Shown here: positions 1-5,642 of the stretch, one piece after another | Position numbering within the stretch: position 1 is the stretch's first letter | How the letters are laid out: each line of letters begins with the position of its first letter | NCBI GenBank assembly: GCA_902803455.1 | Contig: CADCQC010000334.1 | Location: forward strand, 1 to 5,752 | Origin: an uncultured Prevotellaceae bacterium | GTDB lineage: Bacteria; Bacteroidota; Bacteroidia; Bacteroidales; Bacteroidaceae | DNA: 5,752 nucleotides | Direction of reading: 5' to 3' | Made by a program: the position numbers and the translations under genes | Notes under the pieces: model-generated | The model's database searches: none | What the model was told of the DNA's origin: nothing | The model's input: only the letters and a program-made list of their open reading frames with translations

Positions 1-705
1 GGCTTTGTTCACATTCTCGGGACCGCAGTTGTAGGCGGCGATGGCCAGTGTCCAGTCACCGAAGATGCGGTAAAGGTCGCGCAGGTAGCGGGCTGCGGCG
101 TAGGATGCGCGGATGGGGTCACGGCGGTCGTCCACAAGGGAGTTCACACGAAGACCATATTGCTTGCCGGTGGCGAGCATAAACTGCCACAGGCCGGTGG
201 CGCCCACTCGTGAGACGGCTTTCGGATTCAGTGCCGACTCGATTACTGGCAGGTATTTGAGTTCTATGGGCACGTTATACGACTCGAGTGCCTGTTCAAA
301 AATGGGCAGATAGAAATTGGAGGAACCGAGCATGATGCTCACCGAACGGCGCATACGGTTGGTGTAGCGGTCGATAAATTGCCTGACCACCGTGTTGAAG
401 GGCATCTCTATTCTGTTGGGCATGCGGCTGAGGCGCTCGGCGATGACCTCGTCGCTGTAGTAGGGGTTCTCATCGCTGGGTTCGCAACTGTCATCGAGGA
501 GCAGATAGTTGCTGTTGCGGAATAGTTCCAGAAGGCTGTCGACAGACGACACCATGGAAGTCATTCCTTCGGTTACTTCAATAATTTCCTGCTGGCCCTC
601 GTCGTCGGTGAAGATGATGGCATCATCATAGTTGATCTGTGCTGTCATGCTGCTGATGCAGCACCACAGCAGGGCGACGGCGAGACTCAGTTGCTTTTTT
701 TTCAT
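1..705 (-). CDS. mltD: MltD-like membrane-bound lytic murein transglycosylase, 3' end cut off by the window edge
   Basis: This gene encodes a lytic transglycosylase that cuts peptidoglycan between MurNAc and GlcNAc, leaving 1,6-anhydro-MurNAc ends. It should act in the periplasm. Translating from ATG at 705-703 gives 235 residues open to the left edge. Residues 1-22 look like a signal peptide (MKKKQ, then a hydrophobic core, cleavage probably after SMTA); the cysteines in it do not form a good lipobox. The family 1 transglycosylase/SLT core is clear: VIESALNP at 154-161 with likely catalytic Glu156, then VGATGLWQFM at 167-176 and AAYNCGPENVN at 223-233. The rest of the catalytic domain and any C-terminal LysM repeats lie beyond the edge. 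It starts 38 bases after the DUF5683 gene, so it is probably the fourth gene of the parA operon. From memory of Bacteroides gene order, a relA/spoT gene often follows. The fold assignment is firm; the choice of MltD over related transglycosylases rests on similarity and context. Confidence 0.9.
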   Translation of the reverse strand, partial: MKKKQLSLAVALLWCCISSMTAQINYDDAIIFTDDEGQQEIIEVTEGMTSMVSSVDSLLELFRNSNYLLLDDSCEPSDENPYYSDEVIAERLSRMPNRIEMPFNTVVRQFIDRYTNRMRRSVSIMLGSSNFYLPIFEQALESYNVPIELKYLPVIESALNPKAVSRVGATGLWQFMLATGKQYGLRVNSLVDDRRDPIRASYAAARYLRDLYRIFGDWTLAIAAYNCGPENVNKA

Positions 706-743
706 AAATGATTCTTTCCTTTCTTGGTTGTGGTTGGGATGAT

Positions 744-1502
744 TTAAAAGATGAGACAGCACTGCAGACCGAGGGCTTTCGATTTGAGAGGCGATCGCTC
801 ACTCTGGTTGTTGATGACCGTGGGCCCCACATGCAGACTGAGATCCTTGCTGATGTCGAAGTCGGAGAGAGAGGCATCGATGTAGGCATCGATGACCGAG
901 ATGGCATAGACTCCGAGAAGGATGAAGAAACTCAGGTCGCGGTAGCGGCGGTAGTAGTCTTTACGTTTCCTGAACAGATCCGTGTAGCGCTTGAAACGGG
1001 TGGCGTCGCTTGGGTCGATCTTGTTGCCCAGGTGCAGAAACTGGTTGTAGCTCTGCGTCGTCGGGTCATTGTCCATGATGTCGAGATAAGCCTTCGAGTA
1101 GTCATTATACATCTGGTTGTTCCATTGCATCGCGTAGATGCAACCCAGAAAACCTCCATAGACGATGGGCAGTTTCCAGTATTTCCGGTTGTAGATCTGT
1201 CCGGCACCGGGCAGCACGAGAGAGAGCCACAGAGCTCGTTTGGGGTTGGGACGCCAGGTGTTCCAGTCACGTTTTGCCTTCTGGGGCTTGTCGGGAAGAG
1301 GACTGTTCAGGTGGATGGTGTCCACGAGGGTAGCCTCTCCGACAATGCTGTCGGGCATGATCCTCAGATGCTCGGGCAATGTGAAGGTCGTGTCTGTCGC
1401 CTGCTCAATGACCTGAGACATACAGGTGAGCTGCCAGACTGTCATGACTGCGCAGAGGGCGATCAGCCTCCGTATGGGGATATAGCATATTCCGCGCCGC
1501 AC
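744..1502 (-). CDS. DUF5683 family membrane protein
   Basis: This is a 252-residue protein of unknown function that I recognise as the DUF5683 type found next to parB in Bacteroidetes. An N-terminal hydrophobic stretch (about 11-27) looks like a signal peptide or anchor. The family hallmark is LVLPGAGQIYNRKYWKLP at 95-112, followed by a hydrophobic segment at about 111-125. A second hydrophobic segment covers about 190-206 (SFFILLGVYAISVIDAY), and the protein ends with a hydrophobic LGLQCCLIF tail. Between these is a Tyr/Arg/Asp-rich stretch (130-188) of TPR-like or helical character. The start is GTG at 1502-1500, one base after the parB stop. No in-frame ATG exists upstream before a stop at 1517-1515, and the next ATG would fall inside the hydrophobic core. 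This layout suggests translation coupled to parB. Family membership is fairly sure; the function is not known, and an envelope role is only inferred. Confidence 0.82.
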   Translation of the reverse strand: MRRGICYIPIRRLIALCAVMTVWQLTCMSQVIEQATDTTFTLPEHLRIMPDSIVGEATLVDTIHLNSPLPDKPQKAKRDWNTWRPNPKRALWLSLVLPGAGQIYNRKYWKLPIVYGGFLGCIYAMQWNNQMYNDYSKAYLDIMDNDPTTQSYNQFLHLGNKIDPSDATRFKRYTDLFRKRKDYYRRYRDLSFFILLGVYAISVIDAYIDASLSDFDISKDLSLHVGPTVINNQSERSPLKSKALGLQCCLIF

Positions 1503-1503
1503 G

Positions 1504-2394
1504 TTATTTCTGTTTCAGGTTGTCAAATAGGCTCATGATGCGCTCCAGATCTTCTTCGCTGGAGAAGGGAATACTGATTTTTCCCTTTCCGTTGGGTGAG
1601 ATGCTCAGGTTGATTTTTGAGCGGAAGAAGTGTGAGAGTTGTTCCTTGAGAATGTCAAACTCCTCGGGCAGACGGTTGCCCGACGGTTTCTTGGGGCCGA
1701 GCGACGTCTGTTCGCCGTTTTTGAGTTTCCTCACGAGATCCTCCACCTGGCGGACGGAGGCTCCTTGGCGCTGTATCTGATCAAAGACCTGTAGTTGCAG
1801 GGAAGGACTGTCCAGGGAGAGCAGTGCACGGGCATGCCCCATGTCGATTGTCTTTTTCTGGAGGGCCATCTGCACCTGGGCTGGCAATTTCAGCAGGCGG
1901 AGGTAGTTGGCCACGGCCACGCGGCTCTTGCCCACGCGGTCGGCGATCTTCTCCTGGGTCATGCCGTCCTGCTCCAGCAGATGGGCATAGGCAAGGGCGA
2001 TCTCGATGGCGTTGAGGTCCTCGCGCTGGATGTTCTCCACCAAGGCCATCTCCATCACATGCTCATCGTCGATGGTGCGGATATAGGCGGGAATGGTGGT
2101 CAGACCGGCCAGTTGGGAGGCACGCCAACGGCGCTCGCCGGCGATGATCTGATATTTGTCGATGTCTGTCTGGCGCAGGGTGATGGGCTGCACAATGCCT
2201 ATCTCGCGGATGCTGTTGGCCAGCTCTTGCAGCGACTCGGTGTCGAAATCGCGGCGCGGCTGGTTGGGGTTGGCCTCTATCTGGGTGAGGGGTATCTCAC
2301 TGATAGTCGAACTGCCTTGGGGGGTCACCTCATCGGAGGAGATGAGGGCATCGAGACCGCGGCCAAGCGCATTGTATTTCTTCTTTATTGCCAT
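1504..2394 (-). CDS. parB: chromosome partitioning protein ParB (Spo0J)
   Basis: ParB is a CTP-dependent DNA clamp. It loads at parS sites near the origin, spreads along DNA, recruits SMC and stimulates ParA ATPase. From ATG at 2394 the protein has 296 residues, a normal length. The N-terminal KYNALGRGLDALIS (6-19) matches the conserved ParA-interacting segment. The ParB/CTPase domain follows, with NPNQPRRDF (42-50), the GERRWRA CTP-binding motif (86-92) and ENIQREDLNAIE (120-131). A helix-turn-helix lies at about 146-168 (TQEKIADRVGKSRVAVANYLRLL). A charged linker (222-245) leads to a C-terminal dimerisation domain (about 246-296). An in-frame ATG at 2415 would add MQHTTRS, but homologues begin at MAIKKKY, so I prefer 2394. 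It lies 64 bases after parA. No parS site is visible in this window. Confidence 0.96.
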   Translation of the reverse strand: MAIKKKYNALGRGLDALISSDEVTPQGSSTISEIPLTQIEANPNQPRRDFDTESLQELANSIREIGIVQPITLRQTDIDKYQIIAGERRWRASQLAGLTTIPAYIRTIDDEHVMEMALVENIQREDLNAIEIALAYAHLLEQDGMTQEKIADRVGKSRVAVANYLRLLKLPAQVQMALQKKTIDMGHARALLSLDSPSLQLQVFDQIQRQGASVRQVEDLVRKLKNGEQTSLGPKKPSGNRLPEEFDILKEQLSHFFRSKINLSISPNGKGKISIPFSSEEDLERIMSLFDNLKQK

Positions 2395-2417
2395 TGATCT
2401 TGTCGTATGTTGCATGA

Positions 2418-2448
2418 ACGTGGCATCCGTCGGAGAGAAATGCCATGT
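2418..2448 (-). repeat. imperfect inverted repeat between parA and parB
   Basis: Nine-base arms ACGTGGCAT (2418-2426) and ATGCCATGT (2440-2448) are complementary at eight of nine positions around a 13-base loop. In the parA-parB mRNA this would form a hairpin shortly after the parA stop and before the parB start. There is no T-tract after it, so it does not look like an intrinsic terminator. It could tune parB translation or mRNA stability, or bind a protein. It overlaps the upstream alternative parB ATG at 2415 only at its border. The complementarity is directly visible; any role is inference. Confidence 0.4.
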
Positions 2449-2458
2449 CGGTCATGGA

Positions 2459-3223
2459 TTATTCGTTCTTGTTGATGATTTCCTTCGCCAGCGACAGGTA
2501 ATTCTTGCTGCCGGTGCTGTCGGCATCATAGAGGATGACGGGCAGACCGTGGCTGGGACTCTCACTGAGCTTCACATTGCGCTGGATGACGTTCTTGAAG
2601 ACCAGTTCCTGAAAATGACGCTTCACCTCGTCGTAGATCTGGTTGGCCAGACGCAGACGGCTGTCATACATCGTCAGCAGAAATCCCTCGATCTCCAGAC
2701 GTGGATTGAGTTTGCTCTTGATGATCTTGATGGTGTTGAGCAACTTGCCGATGCCTTCGAGGGCGAAATACTCACACTGCACAGGGATGATGACGGAGTC
2801 GGCTGCCGTCAGCGCATTCACGGTGATCAGTCCCAAGGAGGGAGAGCAGTCGATGAGGATATAGTCGTATTCATTGCGGACGGGAGCCAGCAGACGGCTC
2901 ACTACCTTCTCGCGCTTCTCGATGTTGAGCATTTCTATTTCGGCGCCCACCAGGTCGATGTGGCTGGGGATGATGTCCAGTCCTTCGATGTCGGTGGTGT
3001 AGATGGCCTCGCGCACGTCGCACTCACCGATCAGGCATTCGTAAAGCGAACCTTCCAGCGTGTTGATATCCACCCCGAAGCCGCTGGAGGCATTGGCTTG
3101 GGGGTCGGCGTCGATCACGAGCACCTTCTTCTCCAATGTCGCCAGCGAGGCGGCCAGATTGATCGAGGTCGTCGTCTTGCCCACACCGCCTTTCTGATTG
3201 GCTAACGCTATGATTTTTCCCAT
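2459..3223 (-). CDS. parA: chromosome partitioning ATPase ParA (Soj)
   Basis: ParA is a cytoplasmic P-loop ATPase. It forms ATP-bound dimers on nucleoid DNA and, with ParB, drives separation of replicated origin regions. The 254-residue protein has the usual length for chromosomal Soj proteins without an N-terminal helix-turn-helix. The deviant Walker A motif KGGVGKTT lies at 11-18, with signature Lys11 and the P-loop Lys16. A DADPQAN switch I motif lies at 38-44, and the Walker B strand YILIDCSP at 121-128 carries Asp125. The conserved RNVKLSESPSHG is at 215-226. ATG at 3223-3221 puts the P-loop at its standard distance from the N-terminus. It is the first gene of the minus-strand operon, and a TAnnTTTGC box lies about 31 bases upstream. 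Plasmid origin is unlikely given the single copy and housekeeping neighbours. Confidence 0.97.
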   Translation of the reverse strand: MGKIIALANQKGGVGKTTTSINLAASLATLEKKVLVIDADPQANASSGFGVDINTLEGSLYECLIGECDVREAIYTTDIEGLDIIPSHIDLVGAEIEMLNIEKREKVVSRLLAPVRNEYDYILIDCSPSLGLITVNALTAADSVIIPVQCEYFALEGIGKLLNTIKIIKSKLNPRLEIEGFLLTMYDSRLRLANQIYDEVKRHFQELVFKNVIQRNVKLSESPSHGLPVILYDADSTGSKNYLSLAKEIINKNE

Positions 3224-3253
3224 TGATAAATAGATGTTGTCACTAATTAGACC

Positions 3254-3262
3254 GCAAAGTTA
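3254..3262 (-). promoter_or_regulatory. probable -7 promoter box for the parA operon
   Basis: Read on the minus strand this is TAACTTTGC, an exact match to the Bacteroidetes -7 consensus TAnnTTTGY. It lies in an AT-rich spacer. Transcription would start near 3247, giving a leader of roughly 25 bases before the parA ATG. I see no good TTTG at the expected -33 position, so the call rests on the -7 element and its placement. The identical nine bases occur before the small gene at the right end. Confidence 0.55.
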
Positions 3263-3304
3263 CATATTTTATACGACAATCTGCTATTTTTATCCTTTTT
3301 TTGG

Positions 3305-3313
3305 TACTTTTGC
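3305..3313 (+). promoter_or_regulatory. probable -7 promoter box for surE-lpxB
   Basis: TACTTTTGC matches the Bacteroidetes -7 consensus TAnnTTTGY exactly and sits 21 bases before the surE ATG. Transcription would begin near 3320, leaving a very short leader of about 15 bases. A clear -33 TTTG at normal spacing is not visible; a T-rich run precedes the box. It faces away from the parA box, about 42 bases off, so the two operons have closely packed divergent promoters. Confidence 0.55.
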
Positions 3314-3323
3314 ACCTGTCAAT

Positions 3324-3329
3324 AAAGGA
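3324..3329 (+). promoter_or_regulatory. Shine-Dalgarno-like AAAGGA before surE
   Basis: AAAGGA lies 5 bases before the surE ATG, which is close to normal spacing for a Shine-Dalgarno sequence. This is notable because Bacteroidetes genes usually lack such a site; parA and the small gene at the right end of this window have only A-rich leaders. It supports the chosen surE start but may be chance in an A-rich stretch. Confidence 0.35.
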
Positions 3330-3334
3330 TATTT

Positions 3335-4132
3335 ATGAAAAATAAAAAACCGTTAATACTTATTTCCAATGATGATGGTTTTCGGGCCAAAGGACTCAAC
3401 TGCCTGATAGAGATGCTGAAAGACTTGGGTGATATCCTTGTCTGTGCACCGGATGCGGCTCGTTCGGGTTTCGCTTGCGCTTTCTCGGCTGTCGATGTGC
3501 TGAGGCTGACCAAGCGGAGCGAGATGCCTGGCGTCGAGGTGTGGTCGTGCAACGGCACGCCGGTCGATTGCCTCAAACTCGCCCTCAACCAATTGTGTGG
3601 CGACCGCCAGCCTGCTATCGTCATCGGGGGCATCAACCACGGCGACAATGCTTCTGTCAACGTGCATTATTCGGGCACGATGGGCATTGCCATCGAGGGA
3701 TGCATGAAGTATTTGCCTTCTGTGGCGTTCTCGATCTGTGATTACCGTGAGGATGCCGATTTCGAGCCTCTCCGGCCGTTGGTCAGACATATCGTGCAAA
3801 AGATCTTGAGGGAAGGCCTGCCGCTTGGGGTGTGTCTCAACGTTAATTTCCCGCTTGGCGAATGGAAAGGGGTGCGCGTGTGCAGGATGGCACGGGGCAC
3901 CTGGTATAATGAGTGTGTCAAAGAGTCACATCCCAGGGGATATGACTATTACTGGATGGTGGGCAGTTACCGCAACGATGAGCCGGAGGCCGAGGATACC
4001 GACAACTGGGCGCTCACTCATGGTTATGTGGCCATCACGCCCACGCAATATGATGTCACCCATTACGGCATGATGAAGGAAATGGGGGCATGGGATTTTC
4101 CCGATGAATTGTTGAAGAATTCTGGCCAATGA
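3335..4132 (+). CDS. surE: 5'/3'-nucleotidase SurE
   Basis: SurE is a metal-dependent phosphatase that removes phosphate from nucleoside 5'- and 3'-monophosphates. It is thought to help with nucleotide balance in stationary phase and stress. The 265-residue protein shows the family's metal site: ISNDDG at 10-15 (Asp13, Asp14), Ser44 in APDAARSG (38-45) and Asn101 in GGINHGDN (98-105). NGTPVDCLKLAL (73-84), YSGTMGIAIEG (112-122), NVNFP (169-173) and GYVAITPT (230-237) are also typical. The loop after Ser44 (FACAFS) departs from the more usual Ser/Thr-rich form, but the key residues are intact. The ATG at 3335 puts the DDG motif at its standard place. Its stop overlaps the lpxB start (ATGA), so the two are translationally coupled. 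Confidence 0.96.
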   Translation: MKNKKPLILISNDDGFRAKGLNCLIEMLKDLGDILVCAPDAARSGFACAFSAVDVLRLTKRSEMPGVEVWSCNGTPVDCLKLALNQLCGDRQPAIVIGGINHGDNASVNVHYSGTMGIAIEGCMKYLPSVAFSICDYREDADFEPLRPLVRHIVQKILREGLPLGVCLNVNFPLGEWKGVRVCRMARGTWYNECVKESHPRGYDYYWMVGSYRNDEPEAEDTDNWALTHGYVAITPTQYDVTHYGMMKEMGAWDFPDELLKNSGQ

Positions 4133-5265
4133 AATATTATCTGATTGTGGGGGAGGCGAGTGGTGACCTCCATGCTTCTCACTTGATGAGAGAAATCAAA
4201 AAAGCTGACAATGAGGCGGAGTTTCGCTTCTTTGGTGGTGACTTGATGGCCGCACAGGGTGGCACGCTCGTGAGGCATTATCGTGATACGGCATATATGG
4301 GCTTTGTCACGGTCGTCAGACATCTGCCTTCTATCTTCCGCAATATGGCCTTGTGTAAGAATGACTTGCGTGAATGGCGGCCCGATGCGGTCATTTTGGT
4401 CGATTATCCAGGGTTTAACCTTGATATAGCGCACTTTGTGCACACTGAAAAGATTGCCAAGGTGTTTTATTATATCTCCCCCAAAATATGGGCTTGGAAG
4501 GAATATCGTATCAAAAACATCAAGCGCGATGTCGACCACCTCTTCTCCATCCTTCCTTTCGAGGTGGATTTCTTTGAGCGAAAACATCATTACCCCATCC
4601 ATTATGTGGGCAATCCCACGGCGGATGAAGTCATGATGTTTAAAAAGAATTATTCCGAAACATTTTTACAGTTTTGCGAGCGTCACGCCTTAAGCCAACA
4701 ACCCATCATCGCCTTGTTGGCGGGAAGCCGTCGCTCTGAGATCAAGGACAATCTGCCGCGGATGATGCTGATGCTGGAGCATTTTCCCGACTATCAGTTT
4801 GTGTTGGCTGGTGCGCCATCCGTCGATGATGAGATCTACCGGCCTTTCATAGAAGGGAGCCGTGTGCGACTGGTGCACAACGAGACGTTCGCCCTTTTGT
4901 CGCATGCCACCGCAGCACTTGTCACCAGTGGTACGGCAACGCTGGAAACCGCACTCTTCGGGGTGCCTCAGGTGGTTTGCTATGCCGTGCCGATGGCCCG
5001 GTTCTGGGGGGTCATCCGCCGTCTTTTCCTCAAGGTGAAGTATGTGTCGCTTGTCAACCTGATTGCCGATCGTGAGGTGGTGCCCGAACTGGTCGTCGAC
5101 ACCTATAGTGATGAGCGCCTTCTTCGCGAATTGCGGGCCATCATGCCTGGTGAGGAGGGACGCGAGCGGATGCTCAGTGGCTATGCGCTCATGCGTGAGG
5201 CAATCGGAAAACCTGATGCTCCTGCCAATGCAGCCCGCCTCATGGTCGGCTTGTTGAAAGGTTAG
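4129..5265 (+). CDS. lpxB: lipid-A-disaccharide synthase LpxB
   Basis: LpxB is a GT19-family glycosyltransferase at the inner face of the cytoplasmic membrane. It joins UDP-2,3-diacylglucosamine and lipid X (2,3-diacylglucosamine-1-phosphate) to give the beta-1',6-linked lipid A disaccharide 1-phosphate and UDP. The 378-residue protein has the normal length and motifs: VGEASGDLH (7-15), VDYPGFN (91-97, Asp92 matching the conserved catalytic-region Asp), YYISPKIWAWKEYRIKNIK (114-132), LPFE (142-145), YVGNPT (159-164), LLAGSRRSEI (196-205) and the UDP-binding TSGTATLETALFGVP (266-280). A hydrophobic, basic stretch at about 285-305 (RFWGVIRRLFLKVK) fits membrane association. The ATG overlaps the surE stop by 4 bases. 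Its presence shows the organism makes lipopolysaccharide. The TAG stop overlaps the stop of the convergent gene that follows. Confidence 0.97.
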   Translation: MKYYLIVGEASGDLHASHLMREIKKADNEAEFRFFGGDLMAAQGGTLVRHYRDTAYMGFVTVVRHLPSIFRNMALCKNDLREWRPDAVILVDYPGFNLDIAHFVHTEKIAKVFYYISPKIWAWKEYRIKNIKRDVDHLFSILPFEVDFFERKHHYPIHYVGNPTADEVMMFKKNYSETFLQFCERHALSQQPIIALLAGSRRSEIKDNLPRMMLMLEHFPDYQFVLAGAPSVDDEIYRPFIEGSRVRLVHNETFALLSHATAALVTSGTATLETALFGVPQVVCYAVPMARFWGVIRRLFLKVKYVSLVNLIADREVVPELVVDTYSDERLLRELRAIMPGEEGRERMLSGYALMREAIGKPDAPANAARLMVGLLKG

Positions 5266-5513
5266 TCGATGGGGTGATAGTTGTCGCGCTCACCAGCGAT
5301 ATAGGCTTTCCCGTCCTGTATGAGATAGATACCCAGATCTGTGAAATAACCTGTCATTTGCATGTTGCGTAGGTCGTCGAAGGCTTGTTCGGGACTTCCG
5401 TAGGTCTTGGCTTGGTCAAGAATGTTGCAGAAACTCATCTCTTTGTGTTCTTGATTGAAGGTGGCCAACCATTCATTTTTCTCTCTGTCGCCGATGACAA
5501 AAATTTTTTCCAT
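5262..5513 (-). CDS. small hypothetical protein, 83 residues
   Basis: I do not recognise this protein. It has 83 residues with no signal peptide, no membrane segment and one cysteine (Cys29). It looks like a small, fairly acidic soluble alpha/beta protein: a strand at 3-8 (KIFVIG), a probable helix at 42-53 (EQAFDDLRNMQM) after YGSPEQ, and a hairpin-like IYLIQDGKAYIAG at 62-74. Support for it being real: ATG start at 5513, an A-rich leader without Shine-Dalgarno as is normal in Bacteroidetes, a consensus -7 box 67 bases upstream, and a coding length that ends exactly at lpxB. Its TAA (5264-5262) overlaps the lpxB TAG in the opposite direction. It could be a lineage-specific gene. No function can be assigned. 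Confidence 0.68.
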   Translation of the reverse strand: MEKIFVIGDREKNEWLATFNQEHKEMSFCNILDQAKTYGSPEQAFDDLRNMQMTGYFTDLGIYLIQDGKAYIAGERDNYHPID

Positions 5514-5536
5514 AGTCTTTTTGATTTGTTTTGTTG

Positions 5537-5562
5537 TTTGATAGTTTGTTATTTGATAGTTT
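5537..5562. repeat. two tandem copies of TTTGATAGTTT, 15-base period
   Basis: TTTGATAGTTT occurs at 5537-5547 and again, exactly, at 5552-5562, so the period is 15 bases. The second copy's GATAG (5555-5559) also pairs with CTATC (5565-5569) around a 5-base loop. The block lies in the probable 5' untranslated leader of the 83-residue gene, between its -7 box and its ATG. On the mRNA the units read AAACTATCAAA. They could be a tandem binding site or simply low-complexity AT-rich sequence. Confidence 0.5.
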
Positions 5563-5579
5563 ATCTATCGTTTTCGGTT

Positions 5580-5588
5580 GCAAAGTTA
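5580..5588 (-). promoter_or_regulatory. probable -7 promoter box for the 83-residue gene
   Basis: On the minus strand this reads TAACTTTGC, the same nine bases as the parA box and an exact fit to TAnnTTTGY. Transcription would start near 5573, giving a leader of about 60 bases that contains the TTTGATAGTTT repeats. I see no TTTG at the -33 position. Confidence 0.5.
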
Positions 5589-5630
5589 AGGGTTTTAGAA
5601 GGATAGACGAGTTGTTTGTGCCTTTTTTTG

Positions 5631-5642
5631 AACGTTAACGTT
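5631..5642. repeat. perfect 12-base palindrome AACGTTAACGTT
   Basis: AACGTTAACGTT is its own reverse complement and is also two direct copies of the palindrome AACGTT. Its centre is about 52 bases upstream of the centre of the -7 box of the 83-residue gene, in an otherwise T-rich noncoding stretch. The form suits a dimeric regulator's operator, acting on that gene or on one beyond the right edge. No transcription factor can be named from the sequence. Confidence 0.4.

Noticed and set aside
708..1538. A 276-codon open frame on plus, opposite the DUF5683 gene
   Set aside because: It is longer than the sense gene but spans the DUF5683 gene and two gene boundaries, shows no domain, and has a Val/Asp/Gly-rich composition typical of an antisense shadow.
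1795..2397. A 200-codon open frame on plus, opposite parB
   Set aside because: Its His/Gly/Leu-rich translation resembles no protein, and parB on the other strand explains the sequence.
2411..2426. Possible parS site around ACGTGG in the parA-parB spacer
   Set aside because: Aligned to TGTTnCACGTGnAACA it matches only about half of the fixed positions and lacks the symmetric CACGTG core. No CACGTG was found anywhere in the window.
2335..2455. A short frame on minus starting MTDMAFLSDG between parA and parB
   Set aside because: It runs out of frame into parB for about 40 codons, is unlike any protein I know, and overlaps the true ParB N-terminus.
2156..3205. A 349-codon open frame on plus, antisense to parA and the start of parB
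   Set aside because: The opposite strand carries clear ParA and ParB motifs throughout. The antisense translation has no recognisable domain, and long open antisense frames are common opposite genes of this composition.
4129..4132. ATGA overlap of surE and lpxB as an anomaly
   Set aside because: A 4-base ATGA overlap is an ordinary form of translational coupling in bacterial operons, so it is recorded in the gene entries only.
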